Shown piece after piece: positions 14,954 through 24,394 of a DNA stretch of 27,865 bases. Source of the stretch: JAACEU01 sp043816165. Its GTDB lineage: Bacteria; Patescibacteriota; Gracilibacteria; UBA1369; LOWO2-01-FULL-3. Every line of letters begins with the position of its first letter. Position 1 is the first letter of the stretch. The stretch spans positions 1 to 27,865 of the forward strand of contig JBDRIE010000008.1 of NCBI GenBank assembly GCA_043816165.1. Reading direction: 5' to 3'. The position numbers were made by a program, and so were the translations under genes. The notes under the pieces are model-generated. The model was not told the origin of the DNA, made no database searches, and saw nothing but the letters and a program-made list of their open reading frames with translations.

Positions 14954-17227
14954 TTATAAATTTGTATCGTTGGGCATCTCGTCTGCTGATGCCTTTTCGG
15001 CATCAATGTCTATTACTGCGCTTTCAGCATCTGTTGCTAAGACAGGCCTAGTAAAGAAGTTGAAAGTTGCCACTTCCGCTTCAGTGAAAGTTTGGACTGC
15101 TTCTATATCGATTGTCCACAGTTTTACAGTTAAAGCCGTATCTCCAAACAAATCCATAAAAGTTATATTTTCATCTGCCGTACCCCCGCCCACTATGTAA
15201 GAATAGAAATCAATCTTACCTTCAGATCCCACACCAGCTTGATAAAATATTTCATTATTCAATTCATATGGCTCTCCTTCATAGAATCCTCCTAACCATT
15301 GTGAGTATTGATTTGACGTGAATTGAAGACCATTTAGATCAGCCGTTTCAGTAAGTTCTATTAATGTAACGTTCCCTCCTGTTTCCACAGCGTATTCAAT
15401 GAATACTTTAAGTACTCCAATGATGTTTGCTATGTCTCCAGTACTCGCATAATCTTCAACGAATGGAACTGTTTCACCCAAGAATTCCGGAAGTAATTGG
15501 AATTTTTCACCTTCTTTGTCTGAAATTCCTTTTATTTTTTCAGCGTAATATCCAAATATTTCTTCTATTCCTTTGTGTTTTGTAACAACTCCAAACTCAT
15601 CCACAGATTCTATTTCATATGCTTGAAGGTAAATCAGTGAACCTGTTAAATTTCCTTCTTCATCTTTTATTATTTTCAGATCAAATCCGAATGCGCCTTT
15701 TGGAATTCCTCCAATAGTGTCGTAAGGTGCTATTGGATTTAATGCAACAACTACATTCGCAATTCCTTTATCATCCAAAGATGACATTACATCTACTGCC
15801 ATTACTAATCCGGGACTTATTTCTGTTATCGTAACTTCAGCGTGTCTAATCAATTCTAAATATTCTGTCAGTCCACTCGAAAATCCTTGCAACAGAGAAA
15901 TTTTTGCCGCTTCTTCTCTTACTTTTCCAAGCATAACCGATGCTCTTTCCAAGAATGCTAGATTGTCTCCTTCTAAAGCTACTAAATCTTTTATTTCCGG
16001 TAATAATACATCTGAGGCTTCTAATACAATTTCGGTTATTACTTTTTTTCCAGTTTGTACATATTCATCATATAGGACATCTGCGGTTCCTACTTCAAAG
16101 AATTGTAGGAGTTGTCCCATTGCTGTTACATTATCAGAAATTTCCAGGAATTTTGGAACCATTTCCTTTAACGCTTCTGCACTGTCGTCAATTCTTAGAT
16201 CAGTTGCAGTTTCTCGTACTGAATCTATTAAAATGTCAACAGCGTCTTTTGTCTCTTCGTCTTGCAAACAATATACTGCAGCAAGATCTAGATCTGCGAC
16301 TGCAGTTTGCAATGCCGCCACATACTCGTCCGGATCTGAGTATTTGTCACATCCGGTAACAGCTTGAGTTTCTTTTAATTTGTTTGTTCCCGGAGCGTCT
16401 TCGTAATAAGCCCAGATCGTGTTATTCCCCGGAAGATTTGTAACGTCCATGAATTTTGTAACTTCTTCGTATTTAACTCCTTCGTTTTGTCCTGATTCAA
16501 CCAGTTGGAATACTTCGTCAGGTACACACTCTTTGAATGCCGCCTTCAAATCTGATGAACTCACAGCGTTTGTCCATCCGGCGCTACCGGAACAGAAATC
16601 GTAGTATCCTTCTACTTCTTCTCCAGCTAGAGACCAGTCTCCATAAACTTTTGTGTTTTTATTTGTGTATAAAACTATAGCTTTGTATGCAGGGATTTTT
16701 AAATTGTTTAATTGATTTTCATCCAGTTTTGTTAATAGACCACCAACTGCACTATAAAAGTCCTGTTCTGATGTAATCCACGCTTGATTATGGTATTCAC
16801 TTAAATCTTCTGAGGTATAAGATGTTGCGTTGTCATATGCCGCAATCATGAAATCACCGGTTAAGCTATGATCAAGGCTTGCAATTAGATCTCCTCCTGT
16901 AGTCTCTTTATTTGTTAAAATTGTGAACAGACCCAGGTTGTTTCCGTCTACTGTTAAATCAATGTAGTCACCGGTTGGTTCTACCCATGCATCAATCTCA
17001 TCTTGAGAGAATGTCAGGAAGTCATATTTTCCTGTTTGGATAAGTCCTTGTAAAGTTCCACTTCCCGGACCGAGTGATGGTGGTACTGCTTGGTCTTGTC
17101 CAAAGACAAAGTAATATACTCCACCGAGTACAAGTACTACTGCTATCACAGCAGCAAAAACTGCCTTCACTTTAGAAGGTTTCTTTGAAGCCATGTCAGC
17201 TTCAGGGTTTACATCCATGTTTTCCAT
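14954..17227 (-). CDS. Large single-pass exported protein, 757 aa
   Basis: A short Lys-containing cytosolic start is followed by a helix (21-43) and VPPSLGPGSGTLQGLIQ (48-64), which parallels the PPSL/PGS/F-K-G motif of the 557-aa protein. The rest is extracytoplasmic. There is a mixed N-terminal part (65-270) and a long helical part (about 300-480), including ALKEMVPKFLEISDNVTAMG. A later alpha/beta part contains GAFGFDLKIIKDEEGNLTG and a segment near 610-700. No known domain is recognised and there is no C-terminal anchor. It is the first gene of a three-gene unit with its own promoter. It may be an assembly or structural component of the neighbouring pilin/PKD apparatus, but this rests on context only. 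Confidence 0.75.
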   Translation of the reverse strand: MENMDVNPEADMASKKPSKVKAVFAAVIAVVLVLGGVYYFVFGQDQAVPPSLGPGSGTLQGLIQTGKYDFLTFSQDEIDAWVEPTGDYIDLTVDGNNLGLFTILTNKETTGGDLIASLDHSLTGDFMIAAYDNATSYTSEDLSEYHNQAWITSEQDFYSAVGGLLTKLDENQLNNLKIPAYKAIVLYTNKNTKVYGDWSLAGEEVEGYYDFCSGSAGWTNAVSSSDLKAAFKECVPDEVFQLVESGQNEGVKYEEVTKFMDVTNLPGNNTIWAYYEDAPGTNKLKETQAVTGCDKYSDPDEYVAALQTAVADLDLAAVYCLQDEETKDAVDILIDSVRETATDLRIDDSAEALKEMVPKFLEISDNVTAMGQLLQFFEVGTADVLYDEYVQTGKKVITEIVLEASDVLLPEIKDLVALEGDNLAFLERASVMLGKVREEAAKISLLQGFSSGLTEYLELIRHAEVTITEISPGLVMAVDVMSSLDDKGIANVVVALNPIAPYDTIGGIPKGAFGFDLKIIKDEEGNLTGSLIYLQAYEIESVDEFGVVTKHKGIEEIFGYYAEKIKGISDKEGEKFQLLPEFLGETVPFVEDYASTGDIANIIGVLKVFIEYAVETGGNVTLIELTETADLNGLQFTSNQYSQWLGGFYEGEPYELNNEIFYQAGVGSEGKIDFYSYIVGGGTADENITFMDLFGDTALTVKLWTIDIEAVQTFTEAEVATFNFFTRPVLATDAESAVIDIDAEKASADEMPNDTNL

Positions 17228-17260
17228 AGTGTTTTGTTTTAATTTTTATTTTATAAGTAT

Positions 17261-17289
17261 ATAGTACCATACTCTTGGCACTACGTCAA
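17261..17289 (-). promoter_or_regulatory. Promoter for the 757-aa protein unit
   Basis: Minus strand: TTGACG (17289-17284), 17-bp spacer, TACTAT (17266-17261) preceded by TGG. Context ATGGTACTATATACT matches the other two promoters of the cluster. The ATG at 17227 is 33 bp downstream. Confidence 0.75.
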
Positions 17290-17306
17290 TCCTGTGGTGA
17301 AGATTT

Positions 17307-19640
17307 TTACCCTTCAGTTACTGTAATTGTAACTTCAGCTTTTGAGACATTGTTTTCTGCGTCGGAAATTTCTAACGAAGCCGTGTAAGTTCCGGGGTCA
17401 GAATAGACATGTGAAGGTTTTACGTTTGTTGATGTACCTCCATCCCCAAAATCCCAGAAATAGTTTGAAATTGTGCCCGTAGCACATCCCGGATCGAATG
17501 ATGTTTCCAATGGAGCCGGTCCTTCTTCGAATACGGATAGGAAACATGCTTCCAGAGGTATTTCTCGCACAGTAATGAGAATTTCCGCCGTTTCCATATT
17601 GTTATCCGAGGCAACAACTGTAACTTTGGCGGTAAATGTGCCAATTGAAGTGTATTTGTGTGTAATTGAGGCTGTACCAATCTTTGGGCTGGTTCCGTCA
17701 CCGAAATCCCATTGATAACTGGTAATTCGCCCGTCGTCATAAGTTGAGCCACTGGAATCGAATTCTACTGTTAGCGGTACATTCCCTTCTATTTTATCAG
17801 CTTCAATTATCGCTTCTATTCCTTTTACTAATACCTTTACTGCAATGCTCTCTGTACCAATGTTTCCGTGGGCGTCTGTAACTGTGAGTTTTGTTGTGTA
17901 TGTACCGTCATTTAAGAAGGTATAAGAGGTTGTTGACCCATATCCTTCTATTGTTCCATCTCCATCAAAATCCCACTCGTAATCCACTATATTGTTGTCG
18001 CTATCGGTTGTTTCTGTTGCATCAAATGTCACTTTTAGGGGGACTGTTCCCTCTACCCAGCTAACGCCGTCTGCCATTGCCGGATTTGTAGTCACCACCG
18101 GTTTTGGTGTTCCTTGTGGTGCTCCGATTGTGATAACCATTGATGTTTCACCTTCGTTTTCTTCTTCGTCTGTTACTTTTAATGTGACTTCGTATGTTCC
18201 TGAATTTAGGAAGACGTGTGAGACTGACTTTGTAGTTTCTATTTTTGTTCCGTCGTTAAAATCCCATTCGTAGCTCTCAATTTCTCCTGCTGGAGCTGTT
18301 GATTCATCTCCTTTAAATACGTAGTTTAGTCCGGAAATAAACGTTTCCGGCTCTCCTACAACTGAAATTATTGCTTCAGGGGCTTTTGTCTCTTCTACAA
18401 CTATTTCTTTTTCGCTAATCTCAAAATCTCCGATTGTTGATGTAACTCGAAGAGCTACTGCGTATCTACCAATTTTTTCAAATTCGTGTGTTGCTGTGAT
18501 TCCTTCTGCATCGTCAAATTCTCCATCTTCATCAAAATCCCATTCGTAACTCTCAATTGTACCGTCCGGATCTACCGATTCACTAGCGTCGAATTCCACT
18601 TCCAACGGAGCTTCTCCGGATTGAGGAGTTGCTGTAAATGTAGCGGTTAATGCTTGATCTGATACGCTTACCGTCACACCGTATTCTGCAGGCAATTCTT
18701 CACCGGTTTTCTTGTCTTGAAGTGAAACTTCCAGTATTACATCAAACTTTCCTTTCTTTTCAAATCTATGTGAAATTATTTGTCCTGTTCCTGTTTCTCC
18801 GTCTCCGAAATCCCATTCGTAGAAAATGATTTTGTATTTTGATGAATCTACAGGGAGGTTGGATGCGTCGAATTTTATTTCTATAGGAGCCTTTAGGTTA
18901 ATGGTTTCTTCCGGCTCTGTAATGATTGGATCTGTGAGTCCCGGAGCTACGCTAATTCTCTTTCCATCCAAGTATGCGTAAGCGAATACCCATAGTATAA
19001 GGACGAAAATAAGGATAATTCCTGCGATGAGTGCGCCTTTTAATCCCTGTTTTTTCGTTATTTTGTCGTCTTTTTTCGCCATGCTCGCCTTGAATAGACC
19101 AACCATTGTGAATGTGAAAGTCACTAATGCCACAAGAATGAATACGATGTGGATTAGAGTGATCAGGCTGTTTACAAATGACGCCTCGTTAACTCCGAGG
19201 AGTTGTGCAATTGGGCTTTCTCCATCGCCTGTCTGTGCCACGAAAATGAAGGATAATATAAGGAATATGATTGCAATCGCTCCAAATCCTCCTAAACATC
19301 CCAGTATTGCCTTTCTTCGGGCTACCGGGTCAGATGTTTTCTTTGGTTTGGGCTTTATAACCGGTTGAGCCGGGGCTGAACCAATTTTTATTTGTCCTAT
19401 GGTTTTACCTTCAGGTTTTGGAGAAAACGCTGATGCGTCTGCCGATTTTGGAGGTTCGGGCCGTGGCTCTGAAGGAGCTTCTGCTTGCGGATTCACCTCC
19501 GGTTTCGTTTCTTGTGAAGGTTTTGTATCTTCAGGCTTTTTAATATCGTTCATGTAGTTGTTGATCTTTGGAGCTTCTTCCGGTGCGCCACCCATTTCTA
19601 AATCTTCCGGAATATTTTTAGGATCTTTTTGTTCGTCCAT
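17307..19640 (-). CDS. Three-TM protein with six extracytoplasmic PKD domains
   Basis: 777 residues. The N-terminal 105 residues are Pro/Glu/Lys-rich and probably cytosolic. Three hydrophobic helices follow (about 112-135, 154-183, 201-224). The last two, split by a basic loop (ASMAKKDDKITKKQGLKG), resemble the pilin-type module of the upstream genes in position and charge, but the acidic SGGEEE motif is missing. From about 235 to the end there are six PKD domains, each with a W-D-F-x-D-G/E signature (YEWDFGDGETGTG, YEWDFDEDGEFDD, YEWDFNDGTKI, YEWDFDGDGTIEG, YQWDFGDGTSPK, YFWDFGDGGTST). PKD domains act as adhesive or spacing modules. It follows the 1563-aa gene by 25 bp, with a duplicated AACTTATTCCTA leader. 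Confidence 0.88.
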   Translation of the reverse strand: MDEQKDPKNIPEDLEMGGAPEEAPKINNYMNDIKKPEDTKPSQETKPEVNPQAEAPSEPRPEPPKSADASAFSPKPEGKTIGQIKIGSAPAQPVIKPKPKKTSDPVARRKAILGCLGGFGAIAIIFLILSFIFVAQTGDGESPIAQLLGVNEASFVNSLITLIHIVFILVALVTFTFTMVGLFKASMAKKDDKITKKQGLKGALIAGIILIFVLILWVFAYAYLDGKRISVAPGLTDPIITEPEETINLKAPIEIKFDASNLPVDSSKYKIIFYEWDFGDGETGTGQIISHRFEKKGKFDVILEVSLQDKKTGEELPAEYGVTVSVSDQALTATFTATPQSGEAPLEVEFDASESVDPDGTIESYEWDFDEDGEFDDAEGITATHEFEKIGRYAVALRVTSTIGDFEISEKEIVVEETKAPEAIISVVGEPETFISGLNYVFKGDESTAPAGEIESYEWDFNDGTKIETTKSVSHVFLNSGTYEVTLKVTDEEENEGETSMVITIGAPQGTPKPVVTTNPAMADGVSWVEGTVPLKVTFDATETTDSDNNIVDYEWDFDGDGTIEGYGSTTSYTFLNDGTYTTKLTVTDAHGNIGTESIAVKVLVKGIEAIIEADKIEGNVPLTVEFDSSGSTYDDGRITSYQWDFGDGTSPKIGTASITHKYTSIGTFTAKVTVVASDNNMETAEILITVREIPLEACFLSVFEEGPAPLETSFDPGCATGTISNYFWDFGDGGTSTNVKPSHVYSDPGTYTASLEISDAENNVSKAEVTITVTEG

Positions 19641-19665
19641 AGGAATAAGTTTTTAGGAATAAGTT

Positions 19666-22600
19666 TTATTGAAATTTAATTTCCTGAGTTGTGGAATTAT
19701 CGTTTCCATATATATCAGTTACTGTCAATTTTACAACTGTTTTCCCCCATTCCTTCTCAAAATTTGTCTTCCATGTGCCCGGAAGGCTGGTTTTAAAATC
19801 TTCATCATCGTTTGTTATTCCATTTCCATCTGTGTCGAAATGGATATTTTTATCAAAAATGTAATATGCAATTGCTCCTTCTGAAGAAGAAAAATCGAAT
19901 GTCACAGATCCGCTGTCTTCCGATAGGTAAACAAATCCGTCATTTGCCGGAATCGGATCTGAAAGAAGTACCGCTATAAGTCCTGTGTCAGGTTCTTCTT
20001 CGGGTGTGACAACTACTTCCAGTGGTGCAACTATTGGCACGCTAACCGTTTCTATGGATGAATTAGAATTTCCTTGGTTGTCTGTGATTGTGAGTTTTAC
20101 GTCGTAGATGCCGTCTGTTGTGTAGAGACGTTGTGGGTTTTCCTGTTGAGAATCTGTGTCGTTATCAATTATTCCGTCTCCGTTGCTGTCTGCAGATACG
20201 AGCAATGAATTCGTGTCGAAATCCCAGATGTAACTTAGGATTCTTGCTCCGGCATCTTCATCTACTTCTGAAGTGTTTGTAAATTGGATTTTCATTCCAC
20301 TACTTCCTTCTATTACTTGATATATGAATGAAGCTATAGGTACTTTTGCGGTAGAATCTACATATATTGTGATAGGGTCCGAGATTATTTCCCCGCCCTT
20401 GTCGTCTACCACTTTTAATCTGGCGTTGTATCCTTGTAAGTTTTTGGTTGTGTATGCGTATTTCATAACTGATTTGTCTGTTGGTTCATCATTACCGAAA
20501 CCGTCTCCCTCAAAGTCCCAAATGTATTTTACAATTGTTCCGTCCGGATCAGATGAGGAGCTTGTGAATGTTACTTCATCTCCTGCGAATACTGAAGTCG
20601 TATTTACGTTAAATTTGGCTACCGGAGGCTCGTTTGGTCCGTTTACCACTTCTATGGTTGGTACTCTGTCTGTTGACAGCGTGTCTTTGCTTGATGTTTT
20701 TAGGTTGTCTGAATCCGTAACTTCGAGCCCGAATCCATATTCTACTTTTTCATTTTCTTTGCCGAGTGTTCCAATGGTGACTTGGGCGAATGGATTTTCT
20801 GTAATTTGGACTCCGAGTGGTTCATCCGGATCGTCCAGATCGAAATACCACCATTTGTATTGAACTATATCTCCATCTTCGTCTTTAGCATTGAATGCAG
20901 ACATTTTCACGTTTACCGGTGTAATAAGTTCCGGATTTCTAGAGTCCGGGACCGCCTGAATTGATGAGAATGTTGGTGGTTTTGCCACAACGTTCAATTG
21001 TAGGGCATCTGCGCTTTTGCGAGATGGATCCTCTTTATCAAATACTTCCAGTTGAATTGTGTAGTTTCCTATGTCGTCGTATGAATGTGTGAATGTTTTG
21101 CTTGCGCTTTTTCCGCTTCCATAATCCCAGCTAAATCCCAGGTCTTTTGGTGTACCGTCTTTATTTATCGACTCAGAACCGTCTAGAATTAAGACATCTT
21201 GTCTTGTAATTTCAATTGGTTCAGAAAGATCTGCGTATTCCACTCCATTGATACTTAATCCGACTTTTGCAATTGGGTTTAATCCGTTACCGATGAAAAT
21301 TCTTCTTTTAATAAAGTTGTCGTTGTAGTCTTCGTCGTAAACTTTTGCAACGACTGTAAATGTTCCGGATTTATCATAAGTATGAGTAACGTCTGCGGTA
21401 TTTCCTTTTGAAGGGAATTCTCCGGAAGTCACTTCTCCATCTCCGAAATCGACTTCATATTCGATCGCTTCTTCACTAACAAGGCTGAATTTGACTTGAG
21501 CTTCAGCGTTTTTGTCGAGCTGGACTGTTGTTTTTTGGTCTTCATCCCACTCAACATCCAATATGTTATTAACTTCGATTGTCTTTTTTGTTTCATTAGT
21601 TTCTCCGTAGGATTCTATTAATAAGGTAACTTCATAATCTCCTTTTTCTTTGAATTTAATGATCGGATCAGGGTCGTCAAATTCTTCTAAATCATCACAC
21701 CCATCAGCAATACATTCCCATGTTTTTCCTCCATCAGAATCCGGTTCGATTGACCATTTGAACGACATTCTATCGTCGTCGTTGTCCGGATCGTAACTCT
21801 TGCTTCCGTGGAAATGAACTGTTCCCGGTTGGTTAGTTTTTGGCGTTTCGTTCTCAAATATTGCTACCGGAGCTTTCGAATTTACGATGAATTTGATTTC
21901 TTCCGAGTCTGTTTGTCCGGATTCATCAGTTACTTCCACAGTTACCTTGTAAGTTCCCGGGAATGGGAATTCGTGATCTACTTTTACCAAGTCTGACCCG
22001 CTATTGTTTGCATTGAAATCTTCGTAGTAGTCTCGGATATCGTTGATAATTTCAGATGAAAGGTTGCTACTTGCCTCCTCGTCGATTTCGATTGTCCATT
22101 CGTAGTTTTTTATTGCTCCGAGGTCGGAAACCGCTCCACTTGCGTCGAAGGTTACAGTTTCACCTATAAATGCTTCAGTTGCCGGAGATGCTTTTATTCT
22201 CGCTGCAATCGAAGATATTTTGATATTGAATATTTTTTTATCAATGTCTCCGAGGTCGTTTGCAACCTCGAGTGTAACTTCGTAGCTGCCTGATTCCAAG
22301 TATTTTGAACATTCTTTTATACCCCCGACTGTGAAGTCACTTTGCTCACCGTTTCCGAAGTTCCATTGGTATCTGTTTGCTTGAGTTCCGGTTGCGTCAA
22401 GGCATACACCGTCTCCTTCGCTGGCTTTTCCTAGGACGAAATTTACTTCTCGTTTGTCGATGAGAAGAACCTCGTCTTCGTAATGCATGATTACTTGTTC
22501 GTCAGCCATTCCTTCACCTATTCCACCTTTTAATTCGATTTTAGTCTTTGGTGGGTTTACTTTTATTACCAATACGCTGATTCCCGGTGCGAATTGGTTT

Positions 22601-24357
22601 GGTGCATTTGAATTTACTTTGATAGCCGCGGAATATGTTCCAGGGACGTGGAATACGCATCGTTTTGCTGTTATTCCAATTAGTTCGCCTTCTGTTGGCG
22701 GCTCGCTATCAGGTGTGATCGTTTCAGTTGATCTGGAACATGTTACTGAATCATCTGTAATGATATTATCTGAGCTATCAGCGCTTAATTGTGCCATTAA
22801 TTCGTCTGTAGTTTTTGTTCCCCCAATATCCCAGTAGATGTTGCCACCTTGGATACTGCCTCCTGCAGGGTCGGCCGTTCCTGTTGTGTCGAAAATCACT
22901 GTTAATGGTGAAGTTCCTTCAACTACATTTGCTGAGAGCCTGGCTTGGACGTATTTGAGTTCTGTTAGAATTCCGTAGAAGGCCGCGTGTGCTTCCAGAC
23001 CTGCGATCAGGTGTTGACCGGCTATATCTGTGTCTACATCAATATCCCAATTTGCAACTTTGTCTAATACTCCGCCATCTGCATATGAGTTTAATGATTC
23101 TCTAAGGTCAATAGTTTCTACATCTTCCGAATTGATAATATTTGAATCAAAACCGTATTGATTTTGCATTGCTTGGAAATATTCCGCTCCCTTTCCTGTG
23201 TTTATCGCTTCTATTATAGATAGTTCGTTGTAGAGTTCTTGAAGTCTTGAAAGAGTTCTTATTAATGTTACTCCGTAATCTTTTGATAAAGGATCAAGGA
23301 TTGCGTCATAGATATCTTCCCCTTCATAAATTGTTGTTAGAGGTGAAAACTCTCTAAAATATCTGATAATGGTACTCCATTCTCCGTAAAGACCGGGAGT
23401 GTAATAAACATCGTAACCCGCTTCTACACAAGCCTCATCCCATGACATATTCTCAAATTCTTGCAGAAATCCCTGATCAAAACCTCCTTCATCCGAGATT
23501 GCCTCTTTTGTTGGAGGACAAATTTCATCTGTCTTATCGCTATTAACTTTAAGATATGTTTCTGTGTCCGGCAAATCGTTTATCACGTCTATCATCAATC
23601 TATCTACTTCTCTAAGCAGATCATTAACTGCAACTGAAGTACTGGAGAATTGTTCACTGTTGTTTTCTATGTTTCTGAGTTTTTCTACAACACTATTTAA
23701 GAATTTCATTACGTCCGCTTTTGAAGGGAAATTGTCCGGGTGTAATGATTCTTTTTCCGCATCATTATTTATATTTTTCAAATCTTCTGTTGCCTGTTCC
23801 AAAAATACGTAACCATTAAAGATCTCTTCTGCGAGGGCTTTTACTTCAGACGAGGATGCATTGAATCCGCCTCCTTCGAATGCCGCTCCTGTTGTACCAA
23901 CTCCTTGTTGATCATCGGTTGCGCCTTTAATTATTGTATTTACAAATGCGTAAGATCCTAAAATTATCAGGATACCTATTGCCGCGTATGTTATGGCTTT
24001 TTTACCTGTTTGAACCTTTTCCTCTTCACCTCCGGAGGTTACATATAGTACTCCTCCGTAAATAATTATTAATACTGAAATAAGTCCTAAAAATGTTAGG
24101 GCCCAATTCACTATTGTAATAATAAAATCTCTTAAATCCGTGGAAGCTGTGAGTTCTTCCGCGAAACCTTCTTCGTCCAGTCCAACAGATACATTCTCGT
24201 AGTCTGTAAACGAAACACTGTCATCACCTGTGGAAAACATTTCACCAAAAAATTGACCTACATCCCCTGCTGTTACTTTTGCCAAAGCAGTTGCAGGAAT
24301 GAGTGCAAAAATCGAAACCAGAATAAGTAATGAGAGAATCCTTTTTATATTTTTCAT
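19666..24357 (-). CDS. Giant pilin-PKD chimera, about 1563 aa
   Basis: I chose ATG 24357 (MKNIKRILSLLILV) because it gives a normal signal peptide ending PATALA; TTG 24372 and ATG 24366 are alternatives. Residues 70-145 form a two-helix T4SS-pilin (VirB2/TrbC-like) module with the loop SGGEEEKVQTGKK (108-120). A helical region (about 165-460) follows, then about ten PKD or PKD-like domains to the end (YQWNFGNGEQ, YEVDFGDGEVTSG, FSWDYGSGKSA, YIWDFEGDGFGND, YIWDFDTNSLL and others). Two EF-hand-like acidic loops (DSNGDGIIDNDTD, DTDGNGITNDDED) in the last two domains may bind calcium. It lies in an operon between two triple-pilin genes and the six-PKD gene. Probably a membrane-rooted surface fibre. 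Confidence 0.88.
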   Translation of the reverse strand: MKNIKRILSLLILVSIFALIPATALAKVTAGDVGQFFGEMFSTGDDSVSFTDYENVSVGLDEEGFAEELTASTDLRDFIITIVNWALTFLGLISVLIIIYGGVLYVTSGGEEEKVQTGKKAITYAAIGILIILGSYAFVNTIIKGATDDQQGVGTTGAAFEGGGFNASSSEVKALAEEIFNGYVFLEQATEDLKNINNDAEKESLHPDNFPSKADVMKFLNSVVEKLRNIENNSEQFSSTSVAVNDLLREVDRLMIDVINDLPDTETYLKVNSDKTDEICPPTKEAISDEGGFDQGFLQEFENMSWDEACVEAGYDVYYTPGLYGEWSTIIRYFREFSPLTTIYEGEDIYDAILDPLSKDYGVTLIRTLSRLQELYNELSIIEAINTGKGAEYFQAMQNQYGFDSNIINSEDVETIDLRESLNSYADGGVLDKVANWDIDVDTDIAGQHLIAGLEAHAAFYGILTELKYVQARLSANVVEGTSPLTVIFDTTGTADPAGGSIQGGNIYWDIGGTKTTDELMAQLSADSSDNIITDDSVTCSRSTETITPDSEPPTEGELIGITAKRCVFHVPGTYSAAIKVNSNAPNQFAPGISVLVIKVNPPKTKIELKGGIGEGMADEQVIMHYEDEVLLIDKREVNFVLGKASEGDGVCLDATGTQANRYQWNFGNGEQSDFTVGGIKECSKYLESGSYEVTLEVANDLGDIDKKIFNIKISSIAARIKASPATEAFIGETVTFDASGAVSDLGAIKNYEWTIEIDEEASSNLSSEIINDIRDYYEDFNANNSGSDLVKVDHEFPFPGTYKVTVEVTDESGQTDSEEIKFIVNSKAPVAIFENETPKTNQPGTVHFHGSKSYDPDNDDDRMSFKWSIEPDSDGGKTWECIADGCDDLEEFDDPDPIIKFKEKGDYEVTLLIESYGETNETKKTIEVNNILDVEWDEDQKTTVQLDKNAEAQVKFSLVSEEAIEYEVDFGDGEVTSGEFPSKGNTADVTHTYDKSGTFTVVAKVYDEDYNDNFIKRRIFIGNGLNPIAKVGLSINGVEYADLSEPIEITRQDVLILDGSESINKDGTPKDLGFSWDYGSGKSASKTFTHSYDDIGNYTIQLEVFDKEDPSRKSADALQLNVVAKPPTFSSIQAVPDSRNPELITPVNVKMSAFNAKDEDGDIVQYKWWYFDLDDPDEPLGVQITENPFAQVTIGTLGKENEKVEYGFGLEVTDSDNLKTSSKDTLSTDRVPTIEVVNGPNEPPVAKFNVNTTSVFAGDEVTFTSSSSDPDGTIVKYIWDFEGDGFGNDEPTDKSVMKYAYTTKNLQGYNARLKVVDDKGGEIISDPITIYVDSTAKVPIASFIYQVIEGSSGMKIQFTNTSEVDEDAGARILSYIWDFDTNSLLVSADSNGDGIIDNDTDSQQENPQRLYTTDGIYDVKLTITDNQGNSNSSIETVSVPIVAPLEVVVTPEEEPDTGLIAVLLSDPIPANDGFVYLSEDSGSVTFDFSSSEGAIAYYIFDKNIHFDTDGNGITNDDEDFKTSLPGTWKTNFEKEWGKTVVKLTVTDIYGNDNSTTQEIKFQ

Positions 24358-24394
24358 AGATGACATTTTCAAATGAGATTATAGTTTTCTTATG

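Noticed and set aside
14569..16359. Long plus-strand frames (14569-15051, 15940-16359, 15963-16367) opposite the exported-protein genes
   Set aside because: They are antisense to longer frames with signal anchors and coherent domains, and their translations are low-complexity Ser/Leu-rich, as expected from shadow frames.
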